From: Mactromeris polynyma | Taxonomy: Eukaryota > Mollusca > Bivalvia > Venerida > Mactridae | Reading direction: 5' to 3' | Length of the DNA: 64,000 nt | NCBI GenBank assembly: GCA_032209605.1 | Contig: JASFXZ010000054.1 | Coordinates: 1,116,001-1,180,000 of the forward strand | The notes under the pieces: model-generated | What the model was told of the DNA's origin: nothing | The model's input: only the letters and a program-made list of their open reading frames with translations | Database searches by the model: none | In this document: positions 26,901-38,273 of the stretch, in pieces | Layout: every line of letters begins with the position of its first letter | How positions within the stretch are numbered: position 1 is the first letter of the stretch | Program-made: the position numbers and the translations under genes

Positions 26901-27629
26901 CTGAGAGAACAATGACCATGTACAAATGCCGGGGCCAATAGGTAGTTGGCTGACTGAGAGAACAATGACCATGTACAAATGCCGGGGCCAATAGGTAGTT
27001 GGCTGACTGAGAGAACAATGACCATGTACAAATGCCGGGGCCAATAGGTAGCTGGCTGACTGAGAGAACAATGACCATGTACAAATGCCGGGATAGTTGG
27101 CTGACTTAGAGAACAATGACCATGTACAAATACCGGGGCCAATAGGTTGTTGGCTGACTGAGAGAACAATGACCATGTACAAATGCCGGGGCCAATAGGT
27201 AGTTGGCTGACTGAGAGAACAATGACCATGTACAAATGCCGGGGCCAATAGGTAGTTGGCTGACTGAGAGAACAATGACCATGTTCAAATACCGGGGCCA
27301 ATAGGTAGTTGGCTGACTGAGAGAACAATGACCATGTACAAATGCCGGGGCCAATAGGTAGTTGGCTGACTGAGAGAACAATGACCATGTACAAATACCG
27401 GGGCCAATGTCGCTTGACTGAGAGAACAATGACCATGTACAAATGCCGGGGCCAATGTCGCTTGACTGAGAGAACAATGACCATGTACAAATGCCGGGGC
27501 CAATGTCGCTTGACTGAGAGAACAATGACCATGTACAAATGCCTGGGCCAATGTCGCTTGACTGAGAGAACAATGACCATGTACAAATCCGGGTAGTTGG
27601 CTGAATGAGAGAACAATGACCATGTACAA
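24000..27629. repeat. Large array duplication, copy 1 (interrupted by LINE 2)
   Basis: Cassettes at 24592, 25884 and 27342 correspond to 32648, 33940 and 35345. The offset is 8056 bp at the left and 8003 bp at the right, a difference of one 53-bp unit. Rare variants are shared, for example GGCCAAAGTCGC at 24661 and 32720, and CATGTTCAAATACC at 27281 and 35284. The similarity probably begins nearer 23.4 kb. Confidence 0.8.
27625..27629. repeat. LINE 2 target-site duplication, left
   Basis: TACAA from an array unit directly precedes the first base of the insert. The second copy is at 31092-31096. It is short, but the comparison with empty sites fixes it. Confidence 0.8.
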
Positions 27630-30524
27630 TTAATCAATGACGATATAGATAAACGTGTTTCATGCGACAAGAGAGTCAATAAGTTTGGCCTTGTCCTATT
27701 AAACTTTTGTAAGGCATATGATCTTCTAATTGCAAATGGCCGACTACATGGAGATAAAAATACAGGTGACTTTACGTACGTTGGACCTACCGGAAATAGT
27801 GTCATAGATTATCTTATAGCGTCATCATTATGTCTACATCAAATACATCAGTTTAACATTGAGACACGTCCGGAATCGAGTCATTTTCCGGTCAGTTTCT
27901 CATTAAAAAGTGGAATATGGAATGAAAAGAGTAAGAAAAGGGATGATATGAAAAATAAAGTCAAAGACAAATATGTGTTTACTGAAAACAATATAGAGAT
28001 GTTCAGATCACAAATTGGAAATATTTTATCAAATAACTTTGTGCGATGTTTTATACATGAAATTAATGACCTGTCGATCAGCATTAATTACATAATAGAC
28101 AAGTTCAATAAAATATTTTATGAGAGTGGCAACATCTGTGTTCGTAAACAAAATAATAAAGTTGATAAACAACCAAGATGGTTTGATGTTTCGTGCAGAT
28201 CACTTAAGTATGAAAGAAATAGATGTTTGCGTAGATTCAGATGTGATCGAACGGATAGAAACTTGCAAACATATAAAGTTGCTAGAAATATCTTCAAGCA
28301 ACATTGTGATACAAAGCAACGAGAATTTAATACAAAACAACTGAATGATTTAATTGATAATTCCCATGACCCAAAATCGTTTTGGAAGAAATTAAAGGTT
28401 ATGACTGTTGGTGGTATACAAAAGGGTAACGATATTTCAAAAGACGAATGGAAGAATCATTTCGAAGATCTATTTAAAGATTTAGATGAAACACAAATTG
28501 AACTAAATGAGATAGTTGACTTTGATATACACCCAGAAGAACTGCATAGTGATTTAGAAGATGCCGTGTTTAACGCAGAAATTTCAGACGAAGAAGTCCT
28601 TCGTTCTGTAAAAGCTTTACGTAAAGGGTCGAGTGGTGGAGAAGATAACATTATACCAGAATTTTTCATGTACAGTATAGAAATAATTTTACCTTTGATC
28701 ACACGTTTGTTTAATAGACTTTTCAACATGGGTCAGTTTCCAAATAAATGGAGCAGTGCAGTTATTATTACCTTGCATAAAAAAGGAGATATAAACAATC
28801 CTGATAATTATAGAGGAATATCGCTCCTTGATATATTTGGGAAGTTATATGCTGGTATTATTTCCAGACGTTTAACATTTTACGTCAATATGTTTAACAA
28901 ATTGAATGAAAGCCAAGCTGGATTCCGCGAGGGCTACACAACTATTGATAATGCATTTATATTACAAAGCATGGCCAAAAAGCAAGTAGCTAAAAGAGGC
29001 GGGAAAATGTATGTTGCGTTTGTAGACTTTAAAAAAGCCTTCGATATGGTTAATAGGCGCAAACTTTGGAATGTGGTTAGAAAAAACGGAGTTCGCGGTA
29101 AACTTTTTTCTGCTATGCTCAGTTTATATAGAAATGTATCAGCATGTGTTCGAACCAAAAATGGCAATACTGACTTCTTCAGCTGTCCGATGGGTCTAAA
29201 ACAAGGATGTTTACTTTCACCAATACTGTTTATTATGTTTATAAACGAACTTGTAGTACGTATAGATGAAAGTGGCTTACCAGGGATACAGTTATTCCCC
29301 GATATAACTCAGATTTTAGCGCTTTTGTTTGCTGATGATTTAGCACTTACAGCGGATACAGTTGTAGGACTTCAACGATTATTAAATATTTTAAGTTCCT
29401 TTTGTAAAGAAAAAGGACTGCAAGTTAACACTGATAAAACTAAAATTATGGTTTTTAAAAATGGTGGAAATCTTTCACGTCATGAAAAGTGGACTTATGA
29501 TTCCTTTAACTTAGAAGTCGTTCCAAGATTTTCATATGTTGGTGTTACCTTAACATCACAGTCATCATTATGTCAGATGGCAAACGAGCAAGCATTGAAA
29601 GGCAAGAAAGTCCTGGTGGCTCTTCTCTCAAGACTGTACAGATATGGTCAATTACCGAAACACGTATTTTTTAACATATTTGATACAAAAATTAAACCGG
29701 TACTGATGTATGGATCTGAACTATGGGGTATTCAAGAAAACAACTCAATAGAAATAGTCCAAAATTATGCGTGTAAACGTTATATGTGTCTTAGACAAAA
29801 TGCATCAAACGCGGCTGTACTTGGGGACTGTGGACGTTTTCCGTTACATATAAATGCAGCCAAAAGAAGTATTTCATACTGGTTGAAAATTTTAAAACTA
29901 CCGGAACATAGGTACGTCAGAAAAGTTTACAACATGTTGTTAAAACTAGACGAAGTGGGACTGACAAATTGGGCATCCGGAATACGACGTTTACTACAAA
30001 CAAATGGTTTTGGGTATGTATGGGACCAGCAAAATGTTAACAATGAAAAGCTATTTTTGAAATCTGTCATTCAATGCCTCCAAGACCAATATCTGCAAGT
30101 GTGGTCAAATAAGATAACAAATAGTACAAAACTTTCTACGTATTCGATGTTCAAATCCATGTTTGACCATGAACACTACTTAAATGTTGTGTCAATTAGG
30201 AAATTCAGAAGCGCTATCGCTCGACTACGGACATCATCCCATGATCTTGCAGTTGAGCGAGGAAGGTACAACAACACCCCTAGAGACGAAAGACTGTGCC
30301 AATACTGTGCTAACTGTTTTGAAAATGAGTATCATTTTCTATTAGTATGTCCGTTATACACTGCCTTACGTCAAAACTATTTACCAGAAAAGTATTGGAA
30401 AGAACCAAATATTCATAAGTTTACTATATTGATGGGTTCGAAATCGGAAGTGTTGTTGAATAAATTGGCACGTTATATTTACTTTGCATTTGAATTACGT
30501 AATCGCTCTATTGGTGTATTATAA
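27630..30524 (+). CDS. LINE 2 polyprotein, partial: endonuclease end, RT, Cys/His tail
   Basis: The frame is open from the first base of the insert (964 codons), so the N-terminus is missing and the first internal ATG (27948) is not the true start. Residues 1-90 are the end of an APE-like endonuclease (VIDYLIAS, then ESSHFPV in the place of the usual SDHFP). The RT has NPDNYRGISLL, motif A VAFVDFKKAFD (near 464), motif B GLKQGCLLSPILF and the catalytic FADD (near 567). The tail has CQYCANCFENEYHFLLVC (about 890-907), a zinc-binding pattern seen at the C-terminus of many LINE proteins. No frameshift or internal stop is seen, so the insertion looks young, although it cannot be autonomous without the rest of its endonuclease. 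Confidence 0.9.
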   Translation, partial: LINDDIDKRVSCDKRVNKFGLVLLNFCKAYDLLIANGRLHGDKNTGDFTYVGPTGNSVIDYLIASSLCLHQIHQFNIETRPESSHFPVSFSLKSGIWNEKSKKRDDMKNKVKDKYVFTENNIEMFRSQIGNILSNNFVRCFIHEINDLSISINYIIDKFNKIFYESGNICVRKQNNKVDKQPRWFDVSCRSLKYERNRCLRRFRCDRTDRNLQTYKVARNIFKQHCDTKQREFNTKQLNDLIDNSHDPKSFWKKLKVMTVGGIQKGNDISKDEWKNHFEDLFKDLDETQIELNEIVDFDIHPEELHSDLEDAVFNAEISDEEVLRSVKALRKGSSGGEDNIIPEFFMYSIEIILPLITRLFNRLFNMGQFPNKWSSAVIITLHKKGDINNPDNYRGISLLDIFGKLYAGIISRRLTFYVNMFNKLNESQAGFREGYTTIDNAFILQSMAKKQVAKRGGKMYVAFVDFKKAFDMVNRRKLWNVVRKNGVRGKLFSAMLSLYRNVSACVRTKNGNTDFFSCPMGLKQGCLLSPILFIMFINELVVRIDESGLPGIQLFPDITQILALLFADDLALTADTVVGLQRLLNILSSFCKEKGLQVNTDKTKIMVFKNGGNLSRHEKWTYDSFNLEVVPRFSYVGVTLTSQSSLCQMANEQALKGKKVLVALLSRLYRYGQLPKHVFFNIFDTKIKPVLMYGSELWGIQENNSIEIVQNYACKRYMCLRQNASNAAVLGDCGRFPLHINAAKRSISYWLKILKLPEHRYVRKVYNMLLKLDEVGLTNWASGIRRLLQTNGFGYVWDQQNVNNEKLFLKSVIQCLQDQYLQVWSNKITNSTKLSTYSMFKSMFDHEHYLNVVSIRKFRSAIARLRTSSHDLAVERGRYNNTPRDERLCQYCANCFENEYHFLLVCPLYTALRQNYLPEKYWKEPNIHKFTILMGSKSEVLLNKLARYIYFAFELRNRSIGVL

Positions 30525-31091
30525 AAATATCAATATATTGCGTTACTATGCATATTTATTTAGACGACTATTATAGTAACATATAAACTAGTGTGTATGT
30601 GTATTTACTTGTACTTCTGTTATACTCAAGATGATCTTATGTGATTTAGCAGCTGTGGTATAAATATGTTCTTAGACACCATTTACACACTCGAATTAAG
30701 ATAGATATGTACAATTGAATATATATGTAAAACTAAAAAAAAGAATGATTTATATTAACTAAAAATATGTAATGTCTACTCTTAAAGTCTGTTATTATAA
30801 ATATGACATCAAATATCAAGCAAAACAGTTACTAGTTATGCTTATTGTGTGTATATCTATATGAGTTATGCTGATTGTATATTATAACACAATGTTTGTA
30901 ACCATGTAAATATTGCATACGTTGATTGCTAAGGATACGAATGATTAGTAAACCTTACTCAAATGTATTTCTGCTACGTATTATCGTAACCATACAAATG
31001 TTAATATGTTGCTTTACCACTGTTGGAACATTTTATGTACATTTGGACTTGTTTTGGGCCGGTGGCCTCTATCAAATAAATTCATTGTCAT
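27630..31091 (+). mobile_element. 5'-truncated non-LTR retrotransposon (LINE 2) inside the array
   Basis: The 3462-bp unique block interrupts one array unit. Both edges carry TACAA (27625-27629 and 31092-31096), which occurs once in the matching empty sites at 35628-35632 and 36110-36114, giving a 5-bp target duplication. The element enters mid-gene, in the last part of the endonuclease, and runs through RT and a Cys/His tail to a stop at 30524, followed by a 567-bp AT-rich 3' UTR with no obvious poly(A) tail. 5' truncation is typical of incomplete target-primed reverse transcription. The clade is not assigned; the RT is unlike that of LINE 1. Confidence 0.93.
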
Positions 31092-31096
31092 TACAA
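31092..31096. repeat. LINE 2 target-site duplication, right
   Basis: This second TACAA is followed in register by the rest of the interrupted unit (ATGCCGGGTAGTTTGCTG). Confidence 0.8.
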
Positions 31097-32059
31097 ATGC
31101 CGGGTAGTTTGCTGACTGAGAGAACAATGACCATGTACAAATGCCGGGTAGTTGACTGACTGAGAGAACAATGACCATGTACAAATGCCGGGGCCAATAG
31201 ATAGTTGGCTGACTGAGAGAACAATGACCATGTTCAAATACCGGGGCCAATAGGTAGTTGGCTGACTGAGAGAACAATGACCATGTACAAATGCCGGGGC
31301 CAATAGGTAGTTGGCTGACTGAGAGAACAATGACCATGTACAAATACCGGGGCCAATGTCGCTTGACTGAGAGAACAATGACCATGTACAAATGCCGGGG
31401 CCAATGTCGCTTGACTGAGAGAACAATGACCATGTACAAATGCCGGGGCCAATGTCGCTTGACTGAGAGAACAATGACCATGTACAAATGCCTGGGCCAA
31501 TGTCGCTTGACTGAGAGAACAATGACCATGTACAAATCCGGGTAGTTGGCTGAATGAGAGAACAATGACCATGTACAAATGCCGGGTAGTTTGCTGACTG
31601 AGAGAACAATGACCATGTACAAATGCCGGGTAGTTGACTGACTGAGAGAACAATGACCATGTACAAATCCGGGTAGTTGGCTGACTGAGAGAACAATGAC
31701 CATGTACAAATGCCGGGTAGTTTGCTGACTGAGAGAACAATGACCATGTACAAATCCGGGTAGTTGGCTGACTGAGAGAACAATGACCATGTACAAATGC
31801 CGGGTAGTTTGCTGACTGAGAGAACAATGACCATGTACAAATGCCGGGTAGTTGGCTGACTGAGAGAACAATGACCATGTACAAATGCCGGGTAGTTGGC
31901 TGACTGAAAGAACAATGACCATGTACAAATGCCGGGTAGTTGGCTGACTGAGAGAACAATGACCATGTACAAATGCCGGGTAGTTGGCTGACTGATAGAA
32001 CAATGACCATGTACAAATGCCGGGTAGTTGGCTGACTGAGAGAACAGTGACCATGTACA

Positions 32060-35000
32060 AATGCCGGGGCCAATAGGTAGTTGGCTGACTGAGAGAACAG
32101 TGACCATGTACAAATGCCGGGGCCAATAGGTAGTTGGCTGACTGAGAGAACAATGACCATGTACAAATGCCGGGTAGTTGGCTGACTGAGAGAACAATGA
32201 CCATGTACAAATGCCGGGTAGTTGGCTGACTAAGAGAACAATGACCATGTACAAATACCGGGACCAATAGGTAGTTGGCTGACTGAGAGAACAATGACCA
32301 TGTACAAATGCCGTGGCCAATAGGTAGTTGGCTGACTGAGAGAACAATGACCATGTACAAATGCCGGGTAGTTGGCTGACTGAGAGAACAATGACCATGT
32401 ACAAATACCGGGGCCAATAGGTAGTTGGCTGACTGAGAGAACAATGACCATGTACAAATGCCGGGGCCAATAGGTAGTTGGCTGACTGAGAGAACAATGA
32501 CCATGTACAAATGCCGGGGTAGTTGGCTGACTGAGAGAACAATGACCATGTACAAATACCGGGGCCAATAGGTAGTTGGCTGACTGAGAGAACAATGACC
32601 ATGTACAAATACCGGGGCCAATAGGTAGTTGGCTGACTGAGAGAACAATGACCATGTACAAATACCGGGGCCAATGTCGCTTGACTGAGAGAACAATGAC
32701 CATGTACAAATGCCGGGGCCAAAGTCGCTTGACTGAGAGAACAATGACCATGTACAAATGCCGGGGCCAATGTCGCTTGACTGAGAGAACAATGACCATG
32801 TGCAAATGCCTGGGCCAATGTCGCTTGACTGAGAGAACAATGACCATGTACAAATCCGGGTAGTTGGCTGACTGAGAGAACAATGACCATGTACAAATAC
32901 CGGGGCCAATGTCGGTTGACTGAGAGAACAATGACCATGTACAAATGCAGGGGCCAATTTCGCTTGACTGAGAGAACAATGACCATGTACAAATGCCGGG
33001 GCCAATGTCGCTTGACTGAGAGAACAATGACCATGTACAAATGCCTTGGCCAATGTCGCTTGACTGAGAGAACAATGACCATGTACAAATGCCGGGTAGT
33101 TGGCTGACTGAGAGAACAATGACCATGTACAAATGACGGGTAGTTGGCTGACTGAGAGAACAATGACCATGTACAAATGCCGGGTAGTTGGCTGACTGAG
33201 AGAACAATGACCATGTACAAATGCCGGGTAGTTGGCTGACTGAGAGAACAATGACCATGTACAAATGCCGGGTAGTTGGCTGACTGAGAGAACAATGATC
33301 ATGTACAAATGCCGGGTAGTTGGCTGACTGAGAGAACAATGACCATGTACAAATGCCGGGTAGTTGGCTGACTGAGAGAACAGTGACCATGTACAAATGC
33401 CGGGGCCAATAGGTAGTTGGCTGACTGAGAGAACAATGACCATGTACAAATGCCGGGGCCAATAGGTAGTTGGCTGACTGAGAGAACAATGACCATGTAC
33501 AAATGCCGGGTAGTTGGCTGACTGAGAGAACAATGACCATGTACAAATACCGGGACCAATAGGTAGTTGGCTGACTGAGAGAACAATGACCATGTACAAA
33601 TGCCGGGGCCAATAGGTAGTTGGCTGACTGAGAGAACAATGACCATGTACAAATGCCGGGTAGTTGGCTGACTGAGAGAACAATGACCATGTACAAATAC
33701 CGGGGCCAATAGGTAGTTGGCTGACTGAGAGAACAATGACCATGTACAAATGCCGGGGCCAATAGGTAGTTGGCTGACTGAGAGAACAATGACCATGTAC
33801 AAATGCCGGGGTAGTTGGCTGACTGAGAGAACAATGACCATGTACAAATACCGGGGCCAATAGGTAGTTGGCTGACTGAGAGAACAATGACCATGTACAA
33901 ATACCGGGGCCAATAGGTAGTTGGCTGACTGAGAGAACAATGACCATGTACAAATACCGGGGCCAATGTCGCTTGACTGAGAGAACAATGACCATGTACA
34001 AATGCCGGGGCCAATGTCGCTTGACTGAGAGAACAATGACCATGTACAAATGCCGGGGCCAATGTCGCTTGACTGAGAGAACAATGACCATGTGCAAATG
34101 CCTGGGCCAATGTCGCTTGACTGAGAGAACAATGACCATGTACAAATCCGGGTAGTTGGCTGACTGAGAGAACAATGACCATGTACAAATGCCGGGTAGT
34201 TTGCTGACTGAGAGAACAATGACCATGTACAAATGCCGGGTAGTTGGCTGACTGAGAGAACAATGACCATGTACAAATGCCGGGTAGTTGGCTGACTGAG
34301 AGAACAATGACCATGTACAAATGCCGGGTAGTTGGCTGACTGAGAGAACAATGACCATGTACAAATGCCGGGTAGTTGGCTGACTGAGAGAACAATGACC
34401 ATGTACAAATGCCGGGTAGTTGGCTGACTGAGAGAACAATGACCATGTACAAATGCCGGGTAGTTGGCTGACTGAGAGAACAATGATCATGTACAAATGC
34501 CGGGTAGTTGGCTGACTGAGAGAACAATGACCATGTACAAATGCCGGGTAGTTGGCTGACTGATAGAACAATGACCATGTACAAATGCCGGGTAGTTGGC
34601 TGACTGAGAGAACAATGACCATGTACAAATGCCGCGTAGTTGGCTGACTGAGAGAACAATGACCATGTACAAATGCCGGGTAGTTGGCTGACTGAGAGAA
34701 CAATGACCATGTACAAATGCCGGGGCCAATAGGTAGTTGGCTGACTGAGAGAACAATGACCATGTACAAATGCCGGGGCCAATAGGTAGTTGGCTGACTG
34801 AGAGAACAGTGACCATGTACAAATGCCGGGGCCAATAGGTAGTTGGCTGACTGAGAGAACAATGACCATGTACAAATGCCGTGGCCAATAGGTAGTTGGC
34901 TGACTGAGAGAACAATGACCATGTACAAATGCCGGGGCCAATAGGTAGTTGGCTGACTGAGAGAACAATGACCATGTACAAATGCCGGGGCCAATAGGTA

Positions 35001-36120
35001 GTTGGCTGACTGAGAGAACAATGACCATGTACAAATGCCGGGGCCAATAGGTAGTTGGCTGACTGAGAGAACAATGACCATGTACAAATGCCGGGATAGT
35101 TGGCTGACTGAGAGAACAATGACCATGTACAAATACCGGGGCCAATAGGTTGTTGGCTGACTGAGAGAACAATGACCATGTACAAATGCCGGGGCCAATA
35201 GGTAGTTGGCTGACTGAGAGAACAATGACCATGTACAAATGCCGGGGCCAATAGGTAGTTGGCTGACTGAGAGAACAATGACCATGTTCAAATACCGGGG
35301 CCAATAGGTAGTTGGCTGACTGAGAGAACAATGACCATGTACAAATGCCGGGGCCAATAGGTAGTTGGCTGACTGAGAGAACAATGACCATGTACAAATA
35401 CCGGGGCCAATGTCGCTTGACTGAGAGAACAATGACCATGTACAAATGCCGGGGCCAATGTCGCTTGACTGAGAGAACAATGACCATGTACAAATGCCGG
35501 GGCCAATGTCGCTTGACTGAGAGAACAATGACCATGTACAAATGCCTGGGCCAATGTCGCTTGACTGAGAGAACAATGACCATGTACAAATCCGGGTAGT
35601 TGGCTGAATGAGAGAACAATGACCATGTACAAATGCCGGGTAGTTTGCTGACTGAGAGAACAATGACCATGTACAAATGCCGGGTAGTTGACTGACTGAG
35701 AGAACAATGACCATGTACAAATGCCGGGGCCAATAGGTAGTTGGCTGACTGAGAGAACAATGACCATGTTCAAATACCGGGGCCAATAGGTAGTTGGCTG
35801 ACTGAGAGAACAATGACCATGTACAAATGCCGGGGCCAATAGGTAGTTGGCTGACTGAGAGAACAATGACCATGTACAAATACCGGGGCCAATGTCGCTT
35901 GACTGAGAGAACAATGACCATGTACAAATGCCGGGGCCAATGTCGCTTGACTGAGAGAACAATGACCATGTACAAATGCCGGGGCCAATGTCGCTTGACT
36001 GAGAGAACAATGACCATGTACAAATGCCTGGGCCAATGTCGCTTGACTGAGAGAACAATGACCATGTACAAATCCGGGTAGTTGGCTGAATGAGAGAACA
36101 ATGACCATGTACAAATGCCG
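32060..36120. repeat. Large array duplication, copy 2 (without LINE 2)
   Basis: This is the partner of about 24.0-27.6 kb plus 31.1-31.6 kb. It keeps two cassettes 482 bp apart (35345 and 35827), as the first copy would if LINE 2 were removed, and it contains the uninterrupted LINE 2 target at 35628-35632. Confidence 0.78.
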
Positions 36121-38190
36121 GGTAGTTTGCTGACTGAGAGAACAATGACCATGTACAAATGCCGGGTAGTTGACTGACTGAGAGAACAATGACCATGTAC
36201 AAATGCCGGGTAGTTGGCTGACTAAGAGAACAATGACCATGTACAAATGCCGGGTAGTTGGCTGACTGAGAGAACAATGACCATGTACAAATGCCGGGTA
36301 GTTGGCTGACTGAGAGAACAATGACCATGTACAAATGCCGGGTAGTTGGCTGACTGAGAGAACAATGACCATGTACAAATGCCGGGTAGTTGGCTGACTG
36401 AGAGAACAATGATCATGTACAAATGCCGGGTAGTTGGCTGACTGAGAGAACAATGACCATGTACAAATGCCGGGTAGTTGGCTGACTGATAGAACAATGA
36501 CCATGTACAAATGCCGGGTAGTTGGCTGACTGAGAGAGCAATGACCATGTACAAATGCCGCGTAGTTGGCTGACTGAGAGAACAATGACCATGTACAAAT
36601 GCCGGGTAGTTGGCTGACTGAGAGAACAATGACCATGTACAAATGCCGGGGCCAATAGGTAGTTGGCTGACTGAGAGAACAATGACCATGTACAAATGCC
36701 GGGGCCAATAGGTAGTTGGCTGACTGAGAGAACAGTGACCATGTACAAATGCCGGGGCCAATAGGTAGTTGGCTGACTGAGAGAACAATGACCATGTACA
36801 AATGCCGTGGCCAATAGGTAGTTGGCTGACTGAGAGAACAATGACCATGTACAAATGCCGGGGCCAATAGGTAGTTGGCTGACTGAGAGAACAATGACCA
36901 TGTACAAATGCCGGGGCCAATAGGTAGTTGGCTGACTGAGAGAACAATGACCATGTACAAATGCCGGGTAGTTGGCTGACTGAGAGAACAATGACCATGT
37001 ACAAATGCCGGGTAGTTGGCTGACTGAGAGAACAATGACCATGTACAAATACCGGGGCCAATAGGTAGTTGGCTGACTGAGAGAACAATGACCATGTACA
37101 AATGCCGGGGCCAATAGGTAGTTGGCTGACTGAGAGAACAATGACCATGTACAAATGCCGGGGTAGTTGGCTGACTGAGAGAACAATGACCATGTACAAA
37201 TACCGGGGCCAATAGGTAGTTGGCTGACTGAGAGAACAATGACCATGTACAAATGCCGGGGCCAATAGGTAGTTGGCTGACTGAGAGAACAATGACCATG
37301 TACAAATGCCGGGATAGTTGGCTGACTGAGAGAACAATGACCATGTACAAATACCGGGGCCAATAGGTTGTTGGCTGACTGAGAGAACAATGACCATGTA
37401 CAAATGCCGGGGCCAATAGGTAGTTGGCTGACTGAGAGAACAATGACCATGTACAAATGCCGGGGCCAATAGGTAGTTGGCTGACTGAGAGAACAATGAC
37501 CATGTACAAATGCCGGGGTAGTTGGCTGACTGAGAGAACAATGACCATGTACAAATACCGGGGCCAATAGGTAGTTGGCTGACTGAGAGAACAATGACCA
37601 TGTACAAATGCCGGGGCCAATAGGTAGTTGGCTGACTGAGAGAACAATGACCATGTACAAATGCCGGGTAGTTTGCTGACTGAGAGAACAATGACCATGT
37701 ACAAATGCCGGGTAGTTTGCTGACTGAGAGAACAATGACCATGTACAAATGCCGGGTAGTTGGCTGACTGAGAGAACAATGACCATGTACAAATGCCGGG
37801 TAGTTGGCTGACTGAGAGAACAATGTCCATGTACAAATGCCGGGTAGTTGGCTGACTGAGAGAACAATGACCATGTACAAATGCCGGGTAGTTGTCTGAC
37901 TGAGAGAACAATGACCATGTACAAATGCCGGGTAGTTGGCTGACTGAGAGAACAATGACCATGAACAAATGCCGGGGTAGTTGGCTGACTGAGAGAACAA
38001 TGACCATGTACAAATGCCGGGTAGTTGGCTGACTGAGAGAACAGTGACCATGTACAAATGCCGGGTAGTTGGCTGACTGAGAGAACAATGACCATGTACA
38101 AATGCCGGGTAGTTGGCTGACTGAGAGAACAATGACCATGTACAAATGCCGGGGCCAATGTCGGTTGATTGGACGTTCACACGTGATTAC

Positions 38191-38273
38191 GACTAATTGA
38201 GGAGGGTGCAGTCCGGAAAGAAAAAACTATGACTACAATGATAACATTAAATTACATTTTCTCTACTTTTCAG
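38191..38273 (+). promoter_or_regulatory. 3' splice-site region of receptor TM3 exon
   Basis: A pyrimidine-rich run (TTTTCTCTACTTTTCAG) ends in AG at 38272-38273. GACTAAT at 38191 is a possible branch-point sequence but lies rather far upstream, about 80 nt. The array ends only 113 bp before the exon, so all the splice signals fit in this short unique stretch. Confidence 0.7.

Larger units (their letters stand above)
6607..27629. repeat. Giant minisatellite array with higher-order structure
   Basis: About 21 kb of head-to-tail units in one orientation: A (44 bp, e.g. 7948-7991), B (53 bp, e.g. 6662-6714, with the added GCCAATAGG) and C (48 bp, e.g. 9152-9199, with GTCGCTTG in place of TAGTTGGCTG). 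Minor variants include CCGGGG before TAGTTGG, GTGGCC, ATGATCATG and ATGTGCAAATGCCTGG. Cassettes of four to five C units start near 7560, 9087, 10366, 11702, 13066, 13988, 15352, 16687, 17700, 19018, 20354, 21893, 23229, 24592, 25884 and 27360. A second, variant cassette (GCAGGGGCCAATTTCG) lies exactly 235 bp after those at 10366, 13066, 15352, 19018, 21893 and 24592. A and B units fill the gaps. No unique sequence is embedded. Confidence 0.97.
31092..38160. repeat. Giant minisatellite array, right segment
   Basis: The same A, B and C units continue after LINE 2. C cassettes start near 31310, 32648 (with its variant partner at 32883), 33940, 35365 and 35847. From about 36.2 kb onwards only A and B units occur. 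The last unit begins as a C-type unit (CCGGGGCCAATGTCGGTTGA, about 38147-38166) and grades into unique sequence, so the right boundary of the array is inside the window. Confidence 0.96.

Noticed and set aside
7525..36081. Recurrent plus-strand frames of 71-84 codons (MTMYKYRGQCRLTERT-like)
   Set aside because: They occur because C units are 48 bp, a multiple of three. They mark the cassettes but are not genes.
6607..38160. CRISPR array
   Set aside because: The repeats are contiguous with no unique spacers, in eukaryotic intronic DNA with no cas genes.
6465..38180. Very long minus-strand open frames (up to 2149, 1745 and 1714 codons) rich in SLFSQSANY and HGHCSLSQPTT
   Set aside because: They are translations of a stop-free tandem unit, open in three overlapping frames at once, and one starts inside LINE 2 sequence. 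No frame is preferred.
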